Both the position numbers and the translations under genes were made by a program. A DNA stretch of 64,000 nt from Micropterix aruncella (taxonomy: Eukaryota > Arthropoda > Insecta > Lepidoptera > Micropterigidae), in the NCBI GenBank assembly GCA_944548615.1, contig OX155957.1, forward strand, positions 1,304,275 through 1,368,274, in the 5' to 3' direction. Positions within the stretch are counted from its first letter, which is position 1; every line of letters starts with the position of its first letter. Under the pieces are notes generated by a model. That model was not told the DNA's origin. It saw nothing but the letters and a program-made list of their open reading frames with translations, and searched no databases. Positions 23,508-33,201 of the stretch are shown here, piece after piece.

Positions 23508-24010
23508 TTTGGATATTAAGTAAGTACAAATAAATACGGCAATGGTATTGTTTTAGGTCTAAATAAGTTTTTTTTTTTAAATCTCTCTTGAAATATTGCA
23601 ATAATTCGAGGAAGGTATATATAACGGGTAAAATAACATTTGCACAATAGTTATAGGTAAGGATTAGTACAATAAAAAGATTATTTCCGCTGTATATTGC
23701 AATAAACGTTGTATTAATGGTTACAATATATTTATTTATATGTAAGACAAAACACGTTTTAAATGCCATAATAAGATAATTATAACTTACAATATATTTA
23801 TTTATATGTAAAGTAAAATACGTTTTAAATGCTATAATAAGATAGTTATAGTTCAATTTATATATAATATGTATGATATGTAGAATAGTATAATATATAT
23901 AATATCTATAGCATATATAATAGCATAATATATCACTATGTATATGAGTTTTCGATTGGTTTTTTGTATGCGACCATAGTAATATATTACAATTTAGTAA
24001 TAAAATTATC
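23508..24010 (-). other. Spacer between LINE ORF1 and ORF2 with a 66-base tandem duplication
   Basis: Very AT-rich. AATATATTTATTTATATGTA starts at 23725 and again at 23791, and the two 66-base units are about 90% alike. The spacer is longer than usual for two-ORF LINEs, whose ORFs generally overlap or nearly touch. Overlapping frames here are low-complexity and not genes. Confidence 0.6.
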
Positions 24011-24694
24011 TCAGATACTGTCATTGTTTGCGATAATCTTGGACAAAACATCCTCACTTGTAATGGTGAATACTTTGGATTTTTCCTGTTTTTTAAGAAA
24101 TATTTTTCCACTTTTAACCCAACAGTATTGAAAATTATTGAATTTGGAAAATTTCTTTGCTTGCATTAATAAATACTTAGCTTTTTGCGTAAGATGTTCT
24201 GATATAAAGATTGGTTTTGGTTCATCTGCTAGATTCAAGTGGTGTGTATTTAATTTATCCGAGTTACTTTTACAATTCCGGTTAAATTGCATAGCTGAGC
24301 GAAGAAATGCATTACGTTGAAGATTATTGAAGAATTTTACGACGACAGAGCGTGGATTTTTTCTTGAGTAATTTGTTATGTTCTTCCTGGTTATTAGCTG
24401 TATTCCTGCTCCCTCCATTTGGTGACTAATCGTTTTTCCAATGAACGCAAGAGTATCTTGTAGGTTTTCGTTCTCTGTTTCCGGAATTCCACGTATTTCG
24501 ATATCATTTTCTAACTTGTGTTGGTCCAGTTGGTCAAATTTTTCTTCAAGATAGGAGATACGTTTATTTAGGTGATGATTTTCTTTCTTCAATTCTTCGT
24601 TGTCATTATGGATCGCTTCTATTTTCTTGCAGCACTCATCGTATTTATTGCTCATAAATTCAATTGACTCTAGGAGTGAGTCATTTTGGTACAT
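24011..24694 (-). CDS. LINE ORF1 protein (coiled coil, RRM-like, C-terminal domain)
   Basis: A complete 227-residue frame with ATG at 24694-24692. Residues 5-62 form a heptad-rich coiled coil (ENHHLNKRISYLEEKFDQL). They are followed by IEIRGIPETENENL at 65-78 and SVVVKFFNNLQRNAFL at 116-131, the hallmarks of the RRM-like nucleic-acid-binding domain of type II/L1-like ORF1 proteins. Residues 159-215 (PIFISEHLT, FQYCWVKSGKIFLKK) form the C-terminal domain. Such proteins trimerise and coat the element RNA as a chaperone. No stop or frameshift is seen, so this ORF may still be translatable. A decayed relative of the C-terminal domain lies at 6658-6858. Confidence 0.85.
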   Translation of the reverse strand: MYQNDSLLESIEFMSNKYDECCKKIEAIHNDNEELKKENHHLNKRISYLEEKFDQLDQHKLENDIEIRGIPETENENLQDTLAFIGKTISHQMEGAGIQLITRKNITNYSRKNPRSVVVKFFNNLQRNAFLRSAMQFNRNCKSNSDKLNTHHLNLADEPKPIFISEHLTQKAKYLLMQAKKFSKFNNFQYCWVKSGKIFLKKQEKSKVFTITSEDVLSKIIANNDSI

Positions 24695-24720
24695 TACATG
24701 GCCAAATGTCTGATCTGAGA

Positions 24721-25194
24721 AACATTTGTACTTTATTGTCGCTGGCTTTTATACTAATAGTCTCTTTTGAGACCTATAACTGTGTTTACTTTTTCAATAG
24801 CGTGTGATTGCGTGTGGTGCGATGTAAGGCATTGGAATTGCGTAGAATGAATATCCAGCTAAATAATTCAGTTAATGCTGATTAAATGCCTGCGATAATT
24901 CACGGAGACGGCGATAATCCCGAGAAAGCGGTTATAATCCCGGGGATTATTCCATGTCGCGTTGACAAGCGAATTCTGCGGTTAGGTGACAAAATTAGAA
25001 GAAATTCTAGGGTAGGATTATAAATTACGGCGACGATATGGGATTTCGGTACGTTGAACCCCAAAATAATTTTATTTTTATGATAGATAATTTTATTCTA
25101 AATTAGACAGTTTTAAAGATAATTTTATTATTATTTACATAAATTTAAAGATAACGTTATTGTTATATAATAATAATAATTTTATTGTTACATA
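24721..25194. other. Non-coding; possibly LINE 5' UTR in part
   Basis: Contains a near-perfect palindrome ATAATCCC-G-GGGATTAT (24934-24950), with a further GATAATCCCG at 24912. The rest is AT-rich without frames. The first part may be the 5' UTR of the minus-strand LINE. Confidence 0.4.
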
Positions 25195-25635
25195 AATAGG
25201 AGTACTACCAGTAGCAACGTACGGCCTTGAAACGGTGCCTCTAACGCAGAGCAGTGTTAACCGCCTTAGAATATGCCAAATAGCCATGGAGAGAGCAATG
25301 CTGAACATCGTTCTTCGCGACAGAGTGCGCAATGAAGAAATACGAAGGCGCACGGGGTTGATAGACGTCTGCCAGACTGAATTAGGGCTGGGCAGGTCTC
25401 GTCGTAAGGCTGGATTACCAGAGATGGCCGAAGAGGCTTGTCCAGTGGGGACCAAGAACCACAAAGCGAGGCGTAGGGAGACCGCAACAACAATGGCTGG
25501 ACGACATCAGAATAGCAGCAGAGACCAACTGGCTGAGGGCACCACCTGACAGACAGACATTAGAAGAAGAAGGAAGACGCCTACGTTTAGGAGTGGACCA
25601 AACCAGTCTGAGGAAGATTAAGAAGAAGACTTCAG
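25195..25635 (+). pseudogene. RTE-like LINE ORF2 C-terminal fragment, frameshifted
   Basis: One frame from about 25199 reads VLPVATYGLETVPLTQSSVN, then RLRICQIAMERAMLN and RVRNEEIRRRTGLIDV. A second frame from about 25415 carries on with RGVGRPQQQWLDDIRIAAET and NWLRAPPDRQTLEEEG. This YGxETxxLT...RLRxxQxAMERAML...RNEEIRRRT...VGRPxxRW order is the region after the RT palm in RTE-type LINEs of insects. A frameshift lies between 25370 and 25415. The upstream RT is missing. Confidence 0.75.
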
Positions 25636-25639
25636 GATT

Positions 25640-25825
25640 CTGATAAACAAGACTTGTAATACATTTATTGTTTTTCAAAGTATATACCCTCACAATTTAT
25701 ACATTTTTTGATTCACTGGAACCATTATAAAAAGGAGTTGGACCAGTATTTTTTAGTACTCTTCAATGGTTTCGTGGAAGATTTTCACCGTCGATTCATG
25801 GCTCGTAAAACGTGTGACTCTAAGT
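25640..25825 (-). pseudogene. Mariner transposase, C-terminal remnant (3' half, split by LTR element)
   Basis: On the minus strand, directly continuing from the right-hand fragment at 35904 once the LTR element is removed, the frame reads RVTRFTSHESTVKIFHETIE and then decays. The KIFHETIEE and later YFEK-like traces are typical of the mariner transposase end. The termination at 25640 is approximate and no terminal inverted repeat was recognised. It carries stops and frameshifts. Confidence 0.7.
25822..25825. repeat. Target-site duplication AAGT (left)
   Basis: AAGT immediately before the TG of LTR 1, matched by AAGT at 35900-35903 after LTR 2. Confidence 0.85.
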
Positions 25826-28797
25826 TGCAACAGCCAGTGTTGCAACCATCTTCGATGTATCTTTTCCTTTTATAAACAATTGATAATATTAAATATACAT
25901 ATATAAAAGTTCAGGAATAATAATATAAATATCAAATAATGAGTGTCAAACGCTCTCTAGATAAAAATTCAAACGCGCTCTACGCGCTAATGCGTTTTAG
26001 AATGTGCTAGAAGACCATTAGTTACGTAGAATTTACATGGGTAGTTTGCGGTCCGGACAAAAAAAATAGCGGACGGTCATACACTTTTGGGTAGAGACGG
26101 CCCGGGACCGGTCGGGTTCCGGGCCATCATTCACATGCAGAAGAGGCCCGCCGATTCACTAGTTTTGCTGATTAGAAAATTTTATTGTGTTAAATTCAGT
26201 GCTCAATAATTCCAAGAGACACCCACGGTCCGGAGATTGGTTTTTTTTTTCTTTTTCCTTCCATTCTTATTTTCTCGTTATTTTTTTTAGTCTTTTTCTT
26301 TTTTTTCTTTTTTTGGAATTTCCAGTCAGGCCGAAGGGTCATTTACACATTTTTTTAAAGTATACATTCGGAAAGGTACCTCATACGCTTAATTAGGTAA
26401 GATAGGTACGCGATGCAATCCGGTCGGAATTAATACCAACTATTTTTTCTTTTTCTTTCTTTTTATATTTTTTTCTGGGTTCTTCATTTATCTTTTACAT
26501 TTTCCTTGTTCAAATAATATGTAAATTTTATGTTAAAAAAAGGAGGGAACCGGTTATACGAAATCGGACGCGAGGTAGACAAATTTTGACTTGGGCCTCC
26601 CAAAAGGTAGAGGGTGTGACCTCCACAAATAAAGATACCCATAGATCCCATTTGATAGCGCGTGATACCCCCGTATATTAGAAATAGGTATTCCTAAAAA
26701 TTGGGTTACATTACTCGTATTGATTTCTAAAAAAATAAAAGGGAAACGGGAACAATTCTCATAGTACCCGATAAGATTGGTTGCGGTTGGTACAGGACGG
26801 TTGCGATACACTCTAGCTATATTAAGCGTTCGATTTTTTTATTGTTCTTAAAAGAGATCAAGGAAATTTCAATATTTGCATTTATAAAAAGAAAATATTT
26901 AATATTTAAGTTCGTCGTAAAGGAGCAAAGAAATAAAATAATATTTATAACCCGCTGGGGTGAAGGGTCGTTATATTTTTTTGGGGCTCGTCAAGCCCCC
27001 ACGACGTCATCCGCGACAAATTCTATTCGTTATATTGTCGTTCACAATAATTTTAAGGAAGGTAATTGTTGTGGCGAAAATCCAACAAAAATGTAATTTA
27101 TAAAATCGAATATTACTGAATATTGTTTCTTTTCTTGTCTATTGTTATTTTTTTTCTGTCTTATTTCGTGAATAAGGCACATTTTTTTTCTCTAAACCAC
27201 AACAACCTCGAGTTACAATTTTCCATTTTTCCTTGAAGACAAGAAGGTGGAGAGAGGAAATAAAAAGTAAAAAAAATAGTTAGTGACCTTTATCCTTTCT
27301 CCTTGGATTATCCAGTAATTTTAGTCTTGTCCTGTTCATTTCACTTTTTTTTTTGTTACCGAAGGAGTAGCGTCCAAAAAAAGGAAAAAAAAACTAGTTT
27401 GACATTTTATTAAAAAATATTTCATTTATCCCTTTCAATTAGTCTGCTAATATTATTCTTCTTCTTTACTTTTTCTCTTTTCTTTCCTTTCTCTTGGGAC
27501 CGTTTATCTCCCATACACATTGCAATATATTTTTTTCCATTTTTAATTAGTAGTTTTCCGCCATCGGCGTCATATTTTTTCCTATTTATTTCTTGATTAT
27601 ATTCATTTTTTTTTTATTTCTTGAACCTTCCCCATTTGTTCATCATTTCGTATTTCCTTTAATTTTCTTATTTTTTTTGGCATACATTTTAGTCCATATT
27701 TACTTGTTTTATTAATATTAATTCATATAATCCTTTACTGAGATTGCATTTCACACACTTCCGACATATTCGCCATCTATCGGCCGCGGAATGAATCAAG
27801 GTTTCCAATAATAACCGGCCACCGAATTGAGATGGCGCTGACCGCAAGAAATACAACCGCCACAGCGGAGACTCGTAAAAAAATAAAATAAAATTATAAA
27901 CTCACCGGGTTCTACTCACCCTGTTTTTCCTCTCCATACCGGACGCCTCTTAAAGGCGGACCCCATTTCAATTTTTCGCAGCTCTATTGACCTACCTGAC
28001 TATTATTATTCCTTATTCTTTTTATTATTGACTATTTTACAATTGCGACTATTATTGACTATAATTATTATTACTGATTTCTTTGTATTTGTGTTTTTTC
28101 TTTAAAAAATCTTCCCGTATGATAATTTGTGAAATTATCCAATATTTGTTTGATTATTTAGTACTTAGGATTATATAGAAAATTAGATTATATAGAAAAT
28201 TTTACGAAATTACTTAAGAATTTTGATTGAAAATATTGGAAAATGTTGTTTCCTCTACATATATAACCTAGAAAATCTGCGCTTGGATGTTCAACGTTCA
28301 TACCTTGCAATACCGACGTTTATATCTTATACCTTAATAGGTATTTATATTATACTTGTTATTTTTATTACTTTTGACATAACCAAGTGTAGGAACTCCT
28401 ATCAACTGGTTTAAAATAAAAAAATAAAAAAAATAAAAAAAATCAGGGACACCCATAGTTTTCGTTTATAGTGCGCAACTCGCGCTCTCTGAGAGTTTCT
28501 CCCACGACCCCTCCGACGTCCTTATTCAAACGAGCAGCCAGCCTCTCAGGTGGTGTCATCCTGAATACCCCTAAATTCGCCGCGCAGAAACCTGTTTCCG
28601 GTGCAGGTCTGCTTGCATAACCAGCGAACCGTTCCAGTATTTGGTTAGTCTGGCGCCCATTGCTTCTATAGCTACATTAATATCAAATAATAAGTAAACA
28701 CCTCTTATTGACTACCAAATTGCTGTCTTGCTTAATAACAATTATATAATACGAATTACGTAAATAAAACTTAAATAAATAGAACGGTCTCGTTGCA
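25826..28797 (+). repeat. LTR 1 (2972 bases)
   Basis: Closely matches LTR 2 apart from two large differences: an extra 471 bases at 27973-28443, and the lack of about 180 bases present in LTR 2 near 33661-33838. Small substitutions are scattered (for example GATAGC against AATATGACAGC near 26650). Much of the LTR is T-rich on this strand. An 84-codon stop-free stretch (26842-27096) is kept in both LTRs but has no recognised domain. Confidence 0.88.
27973..28443 (+). mobile_element. 471-base A-tailed insertion inside LTR 1
   Basis: Absent from LTR 2, where CATTTCAAT runs straight into CAGGGAC. It ends in an A-rich tail (repeated TAAAAAAA) and at least AAT is shared at both edges, as for a retroposed fragment. 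It contains the hairpin GATAATTTGTGAAATTATC at 28121-28139, which recurs at 53180 and 53240 in a related context, so it is probably the 3' UTR of a LINE family. Confidence 0.6.
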
Positions 28798-28801
28798 GTT
28801 T

Positions 28802-28819
28802 TGGCGCCACAACGTGGGC
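28802..28819 (+). promoter_or_regulatory. Primer-binding-site-like sequence
   Basis: TGGCGCCACAACGTGGGC lies four bases after LTR 1. It starts with TGG as expected for pairing with a tRNA 3' CCA end, and resembles the TGGCGCC-type PBS of insect LTR elements. The specific tRNA was not determined. Confidence 0.6.
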
Positions 28820-29289
28820 CTTTTCAAAAATATTAATTTCATTCTTTGTTTTGGGCCCAAGCGAGACAATTTTCATATCTTTCAAAACAGTACACATATT
28901 TTACCATTTTTTAGCCCAAGTTGGCGCTGCAGTTTTGGCTCTTAACAGGGGCTAGTTTTCACTTCGTTTATTTATCTCATTATTGTTTTCATTCACTGGG
29001 GCAACCCCAAAATTTTTTTCAACAATATAACAATAAAATATACGTACAACAACCCACCCACCCACCTATTTTACTGTTGTAGGAATAAATTCTGCAAACA
29101 TATTATATAAAATACTTATCTAAAAATTTTTTTTTCAATATATTTTATCGCAACCAACCGCATCGTACCGCCAACCAGTCTACCGAACTACACACACAAA
29201 ACACAAAGATTTTCATTTATAACAACACTTTTCTTCTTTAAATTTTAACACGCATATTTTGTACATTTTCAATCATTTTTTCTTATAAT
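28820..29289. other. Non-coding leader of the LTR element
   Basis: Contains partial echoes of the PBS neighbourhood (TTTGGGCCC and AGTTGGCGCTGCAGTTTTGG). No gag frame. Confidence 0.5.
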
Positions 29290-30114
29290 CGAAACTGTTC
29301 TACCGGAGGAAATACCTATATTCTATCCGTGGTAGACATATTCTCAAAATATTGTTGGTTATTTCTTTTGAGAAAGGCCACATCAGAAAGTATAACAAAA
29401 CACCTCGAAAACAGCATATTCCTGCAGTTCGGCACGCCAGCCGTCATCATATTAGACAACGCCAGCTATTTCAAATCTAACAAGTTCAAATCATTCGCCG
29501 AGAAATATAAAATCCCCCGTTTGTTTTTCGGATGCAATTATGCTCCCCAATCGAATGTCGTAGAAAGATATAACCAAACCATAGAGACGTCTCTCGCGAT
29601 TTTGGTAGGAAAAGACCAGAGAAAATGGGTAGAGTTTCTGGGAAAAATTCAAAACGCCATTAACTCGCACGTTAACCTAACGACAGGTTTTTCACCATCT
29701 TACCTTATGTTTGGCAGAGAGATGATTATCGATGGCAGGTATCACAACATAAAAAGCTTCATTCCGGAAAATTAAAATGAATTAGGCATAGAAGGCAGAG
29801 AAAAATTTGCCGAAGGTTTAAAAAGCTTGGATGACACATATGATATGGTCCAAGAAAAATTACTTGAGTCATTCAAAAACAACGCGAACAGGTACAATCT
29901 AAGGCGGAAAGATCTACGTTTAGCTCCTGGAGATATTGTGTGGGCAAAAAATCACACTCTGTCTAGGAAAATAGATTTCTTTTCAAGCAAACTTGCACCT
30001 AGATACATAAAATCCAAGGTTGTAGCGCGTAAATCGCCAACCGCGTACGAGCTAGAAGACGAATCAGGTAAAAACAAAGGAATTTTTCATGTCAAACATC
30101 TATTTAAAGGCTGA
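29290..30114 (+). pseudogene. Retrotransposon integrase remnant, one in-frame stop
   Basis: The frame opens with GGNTYILSVVDIFSKYCWLF (first catalytic D of the core), then VIILDNASYFKSNKF (second D) and NVVERYNQTIET (catalytic E), so the D,D-E triad is kept. After TAA at 29773-29775, in the same register, comes the C-terminal part with LAPGDIVWAK, KLAPRYIKSKVV and AYELEDESGKNKG. This resembles the GPY/F-type tail of Ty3/Gypsy integrases. The N-terminal HHCC zinc domain and the rest of pol are missing. It stops at TGA (30112-30114). It is a degraded copy of a transposition gene and cannot act alone. Confidence 0.85.
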
Positions 30115-30421
30115 TGACAATATCTATAACCTAAACTCATACTATCTCCTAGAAAAACCGTTACGCAAGGGAAAATAATATCGTTTTATTCCGAAAGTCG
30201 CTAAGTACTACGGTACTTCTGGGATAGGTTTCGATCTGAGCTCCGTGGATCGGTCAAAAGAAAGAAAAAACATGGTTGACAATATATATAAATAATTAAA
30301 CACTTTATTAACACAGACACACATTTACACAAACACATACACATCACACAAAACAAGAAATATTTAAAAATATATAAACCTCAAATTACAAGAATAAAAC
30401 TTTTTTTTAAAAAAAATTTTA

Positions 30422-30460
30422 TCTCACCAAAGCCGGCAAAAATAGCCAGCTTTGGCGAGA
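30422..30460. other. Long near-perfect hairpin
   Basis: Arms TCTC-A-CCAAAGC-C-GGC and GCC-A-GCTTTGG-C-GAGA pair over 14 bases with two single mismatches around a 7-base loop AAAAATA. It lies about 310 bases downstream of the integrase remnant. Confidence 0.7.
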
Positions 30461-32249
30461 ACGTTCCGAAGAATGATTATGTGTCGTTCAAGCAAAGAAC
30501 ATACCGAATAAACAATTATACTTTCTTAAAAGAAAATAACAATAATAAACTCACGACCAAAATATAGCATAGTAGTTAAAAAAAAACAAATGGGTTTCTT
30601 TTACATATTGGAATTAACGGGTTTGCAACACCATACAACCACCCTAAACGGTGACTAAAAGAGTGCAATATTTTATTATTTAATACAAAGCATCCGGAAC
30701 CCTTACGAGATAAAACACCGAATCCTGAGGTTAAAACCAGGCTAGGTACAATTCGATTTGGGTAAAGAGTGCAATTTTCTATACTATTTTTTTTTACGTT
30801 CATGAACGAACAATTTTTTTATTATAAAATGTTTTGAGCGCACACTGTGCAAGCTTGCTCCACAATCCGAGGTTAAAACCGGAATGGACAAGAGGAAGAA
30901 GGAGTTTTCTTTTCTTTATTTTTTATTAGTATTTTATACACAGATATGGAATGTTACTCAAAGAGTGCTTCTACCAGATGAACGTGTCATGGCGCGCCTA
31001 GCGAAACGCAAAATGATCACGACGTAGTCTAAGTGTATATTTACCACTTATTTATTTTTTATATAATTCCACAAACATCGGTCGTGAGAAAATTTATTAA
31101 AAGCATATTCTTATATCTCAAACTTATATATAAATATCCCACAAATCCCAGTACCTTTGTATTAAATCACCTCGACTCACCACAGTATCAACATACATAG
31201 AAAACCAAGTTCAACTCTAAAATCATAATTAAAAACTAAAATTAATAATAGGGTAAGAAATAAGTTTGACACAATCAGGTGAAGTATGAAAGGAGAAATG
31301 AAAGGAATACCTTGTATGAGATGAACGAAAAGCGTATGGACAGGTAGCGTTAGGAAAACCCGTTTGATGGAAAATCGAAATATTACACCTACACTATTTT
31401 CTATTTTTTTTTGTTATAAACAAATAGATTATTTATTTTAGTTTGATTTATCGCATAAAAAAGCGAATATGTTTATACCGTTTTGACTCGTTCACACAGG
31501 ATTAAAATCCAAAATTACAAGCTAGCATCTCGACACTGTTGTGAATCGTTTCACCTTACTGAGGTACAAGCAAGTAATGATTATACAATGGTACACATTG
31601 ACTTTAAACGGTGGCCTTGACACTAAAAGCTCGGCTAAACCTAAATAAAGATTTCAAATCCCTAATTCTTATCACATTTTCCCATATAAAAAATCACATT
31701 ATGAATTTGCTTGTAACGAACAAAGGGGGTCACACACCGCTCGGAGTCACCCAAACTCAAAACAGTTATTTAAAATCCAAATAACGGAATGCTAATAAAG
31801 GCACCCACACATTGTCTTCGATATATTTTTTTTATGACTCTTTTATTTATATTTTGTCCCTATTCCTGACAAAATAAAACGGTTCACAAGCCGTGATTGA
31901 CCGACCAGATTGCGATTGCGTAACGTTCATAGGTAGTAAATATAGGATAGGAAATAGTCATACTCGGATAATGTAAAACCATAGTTCAATCGGCAAATCG
32001 TAGAAATATATATTTTTTTTTTATAATTAGAAGAGCACACCCTAGTAATTAGTAAAAAAAAAAAAAGCCAAACCCTAAAAAACCAGTCTCCGGCGGAAGA
32101 AGACCAGAAGAAAGAAGAGGAGGAGGAGCGTTCCGAGGTCCAGACTTCAAGCAGCTGCCAGTCAATACTTGAACTTCGAGGAGTTACGATGGGAGTAGAC
32201 AGCGACGGCAAGTCACGTCTGCATGTCGCTTCACCACAACCAATACGGA

Positions 32250-32575
32250 GAAAACCCGCGCAGGCAGAGGACAAGCCGTGCGGGCGGTCGCGCAGATCTC
32301 CACCAAGGATAGATCGCGCGATCGTAGCAGCCTACGCACAGGACCGGCGCAGTTGGGCGACTACACCCACCCGGTCGCTGTAGCGTTCGCGTTCGCGCAG
32401 GGGAACGACTCTCCGTCAGCTATTTCGGCGAGAACCCGCGCAGGCTGAGGACAGCCGCGCGGGGCGATCGCGCAGATCGCCACCAAGGCTAGATCGCGCG
32501 GTCGTAGCAGACTACGCACAGGGCCGGCGTAGCCAGGTGCCTGCACCTACACGGTCACGGCAGCGTTTCGCGTCC
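32250..32575 (+). repeat. GC-rich 180-base tandem repeat, about 1.8 units
   Basis: AACCCGCGCAGG starts at 32253 and 32433. Unit landmarks GGCGRTCGCGCAGAT, ACCAAGGMTAGATCGCGCG and GTAGCAGMCTACGCACAGG are repeated. Strong GC content contrasts with the AT-rich interior. Short frames rich in Arg and Pro run through it, but none is convincing. Confidence 0.8.
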
Positions 32576-33201
32576 ACACACGGACACGACATCATGGAAT
32601 ACGAGTATCACACCTTCATATATATATAGTATACTAGCAATGGACTACAACTATATTTCTTTTGTGTGTCAAGAAAGACAGTAAATTTGTGTAAAGTGCA
32701 TTTTTCCAGGAACATTAGTATACGAGGAACTGTGCAATAATTCCAGTCAGTTTAGACATTTTTTTTACAAGATTCCGTACGAGGATCGACAAGCCGCAGT
32801 AGCAGGCTAATTAATTGCAGGAGTCCGCACATACCAGTCGGACATTCCACTAATATCAGAACCTTTTCTTTGTTTATCATGTTTCAAGACTGATCACGTC
32901 AGCTGATGGACCTCGGCCAACGCTTCCCCGCAGCTCCGTACCTTCCGTGCAACTTCGCAACCATGGGCGTCTACGTCTTCATTATTATTAGTCTTTTTGT
33001 AAGTCGCAACCGTACCACAAATACCTGAGACAACCAAACTTATCGGATACAGCAACCCATTCATTATCTTCGTATCAAAGTTATTAATTTGTAAAATTTA
33101 TTAGTGCCTTACTGGGCAATGTTGTGTAGGGCCGAGGGCGGCGTAGCGCCCCTCGTAGCACCGTAGCTTTAGGTTAACAAGTGATCTCACCAAGCCGGCA
33201 T

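Larger units (their letters stand above)
19999..24720 (-). mobile_element. Nearly intact two-ORF LINE (Jockey/CR1 superfamily)
   Basis: On the minus strand the order is ORF1 (24694-24011), a 500-base spacer, ORF2 (23507-20538), a 500-base AT-rich 3' UTR and a poly(A) run of 19 (seen as T at 19999-20017). APE-type endonuclease and reverse transcriptase are both present. The poly(A) end and ORF layout fit Jockey-like elements, though CR1-like clades have similar proteins. The exact 5' end is uncertain (somewhere beyond 24694), and no target duplication could be identified. Confidence 0.85.
30115..33201. other. Non-coding interior of the LTR element
   Basis: No env or other frame is supported. 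It holds a long near-perfect hairpin (30422-30460), repeated GGTTAAAACC motifs (30727 and 30873 regions) and a GC-rich tandem repeat (32250-32575). The last bases before LTR 2 (TCTCACCAAGCCGGCA) echo the left arm of the 30422 hairpin. Confidence 0.5.

Noticed and set aside
23500..24111. 203-codon minus-strand frame between the LINE ORFs
   Set aside because: Low-complexity Ile/Tyr-rich translation of the AT-rich spacer and its tandem repeat.
32189..32383. Arg/Pro-rich plus-strand frame in the LTR element interior
   Set aside because: Follows from a GC-rich tandem repeat; no gag or nucleocapsid motif such as a CCHC box is visible.
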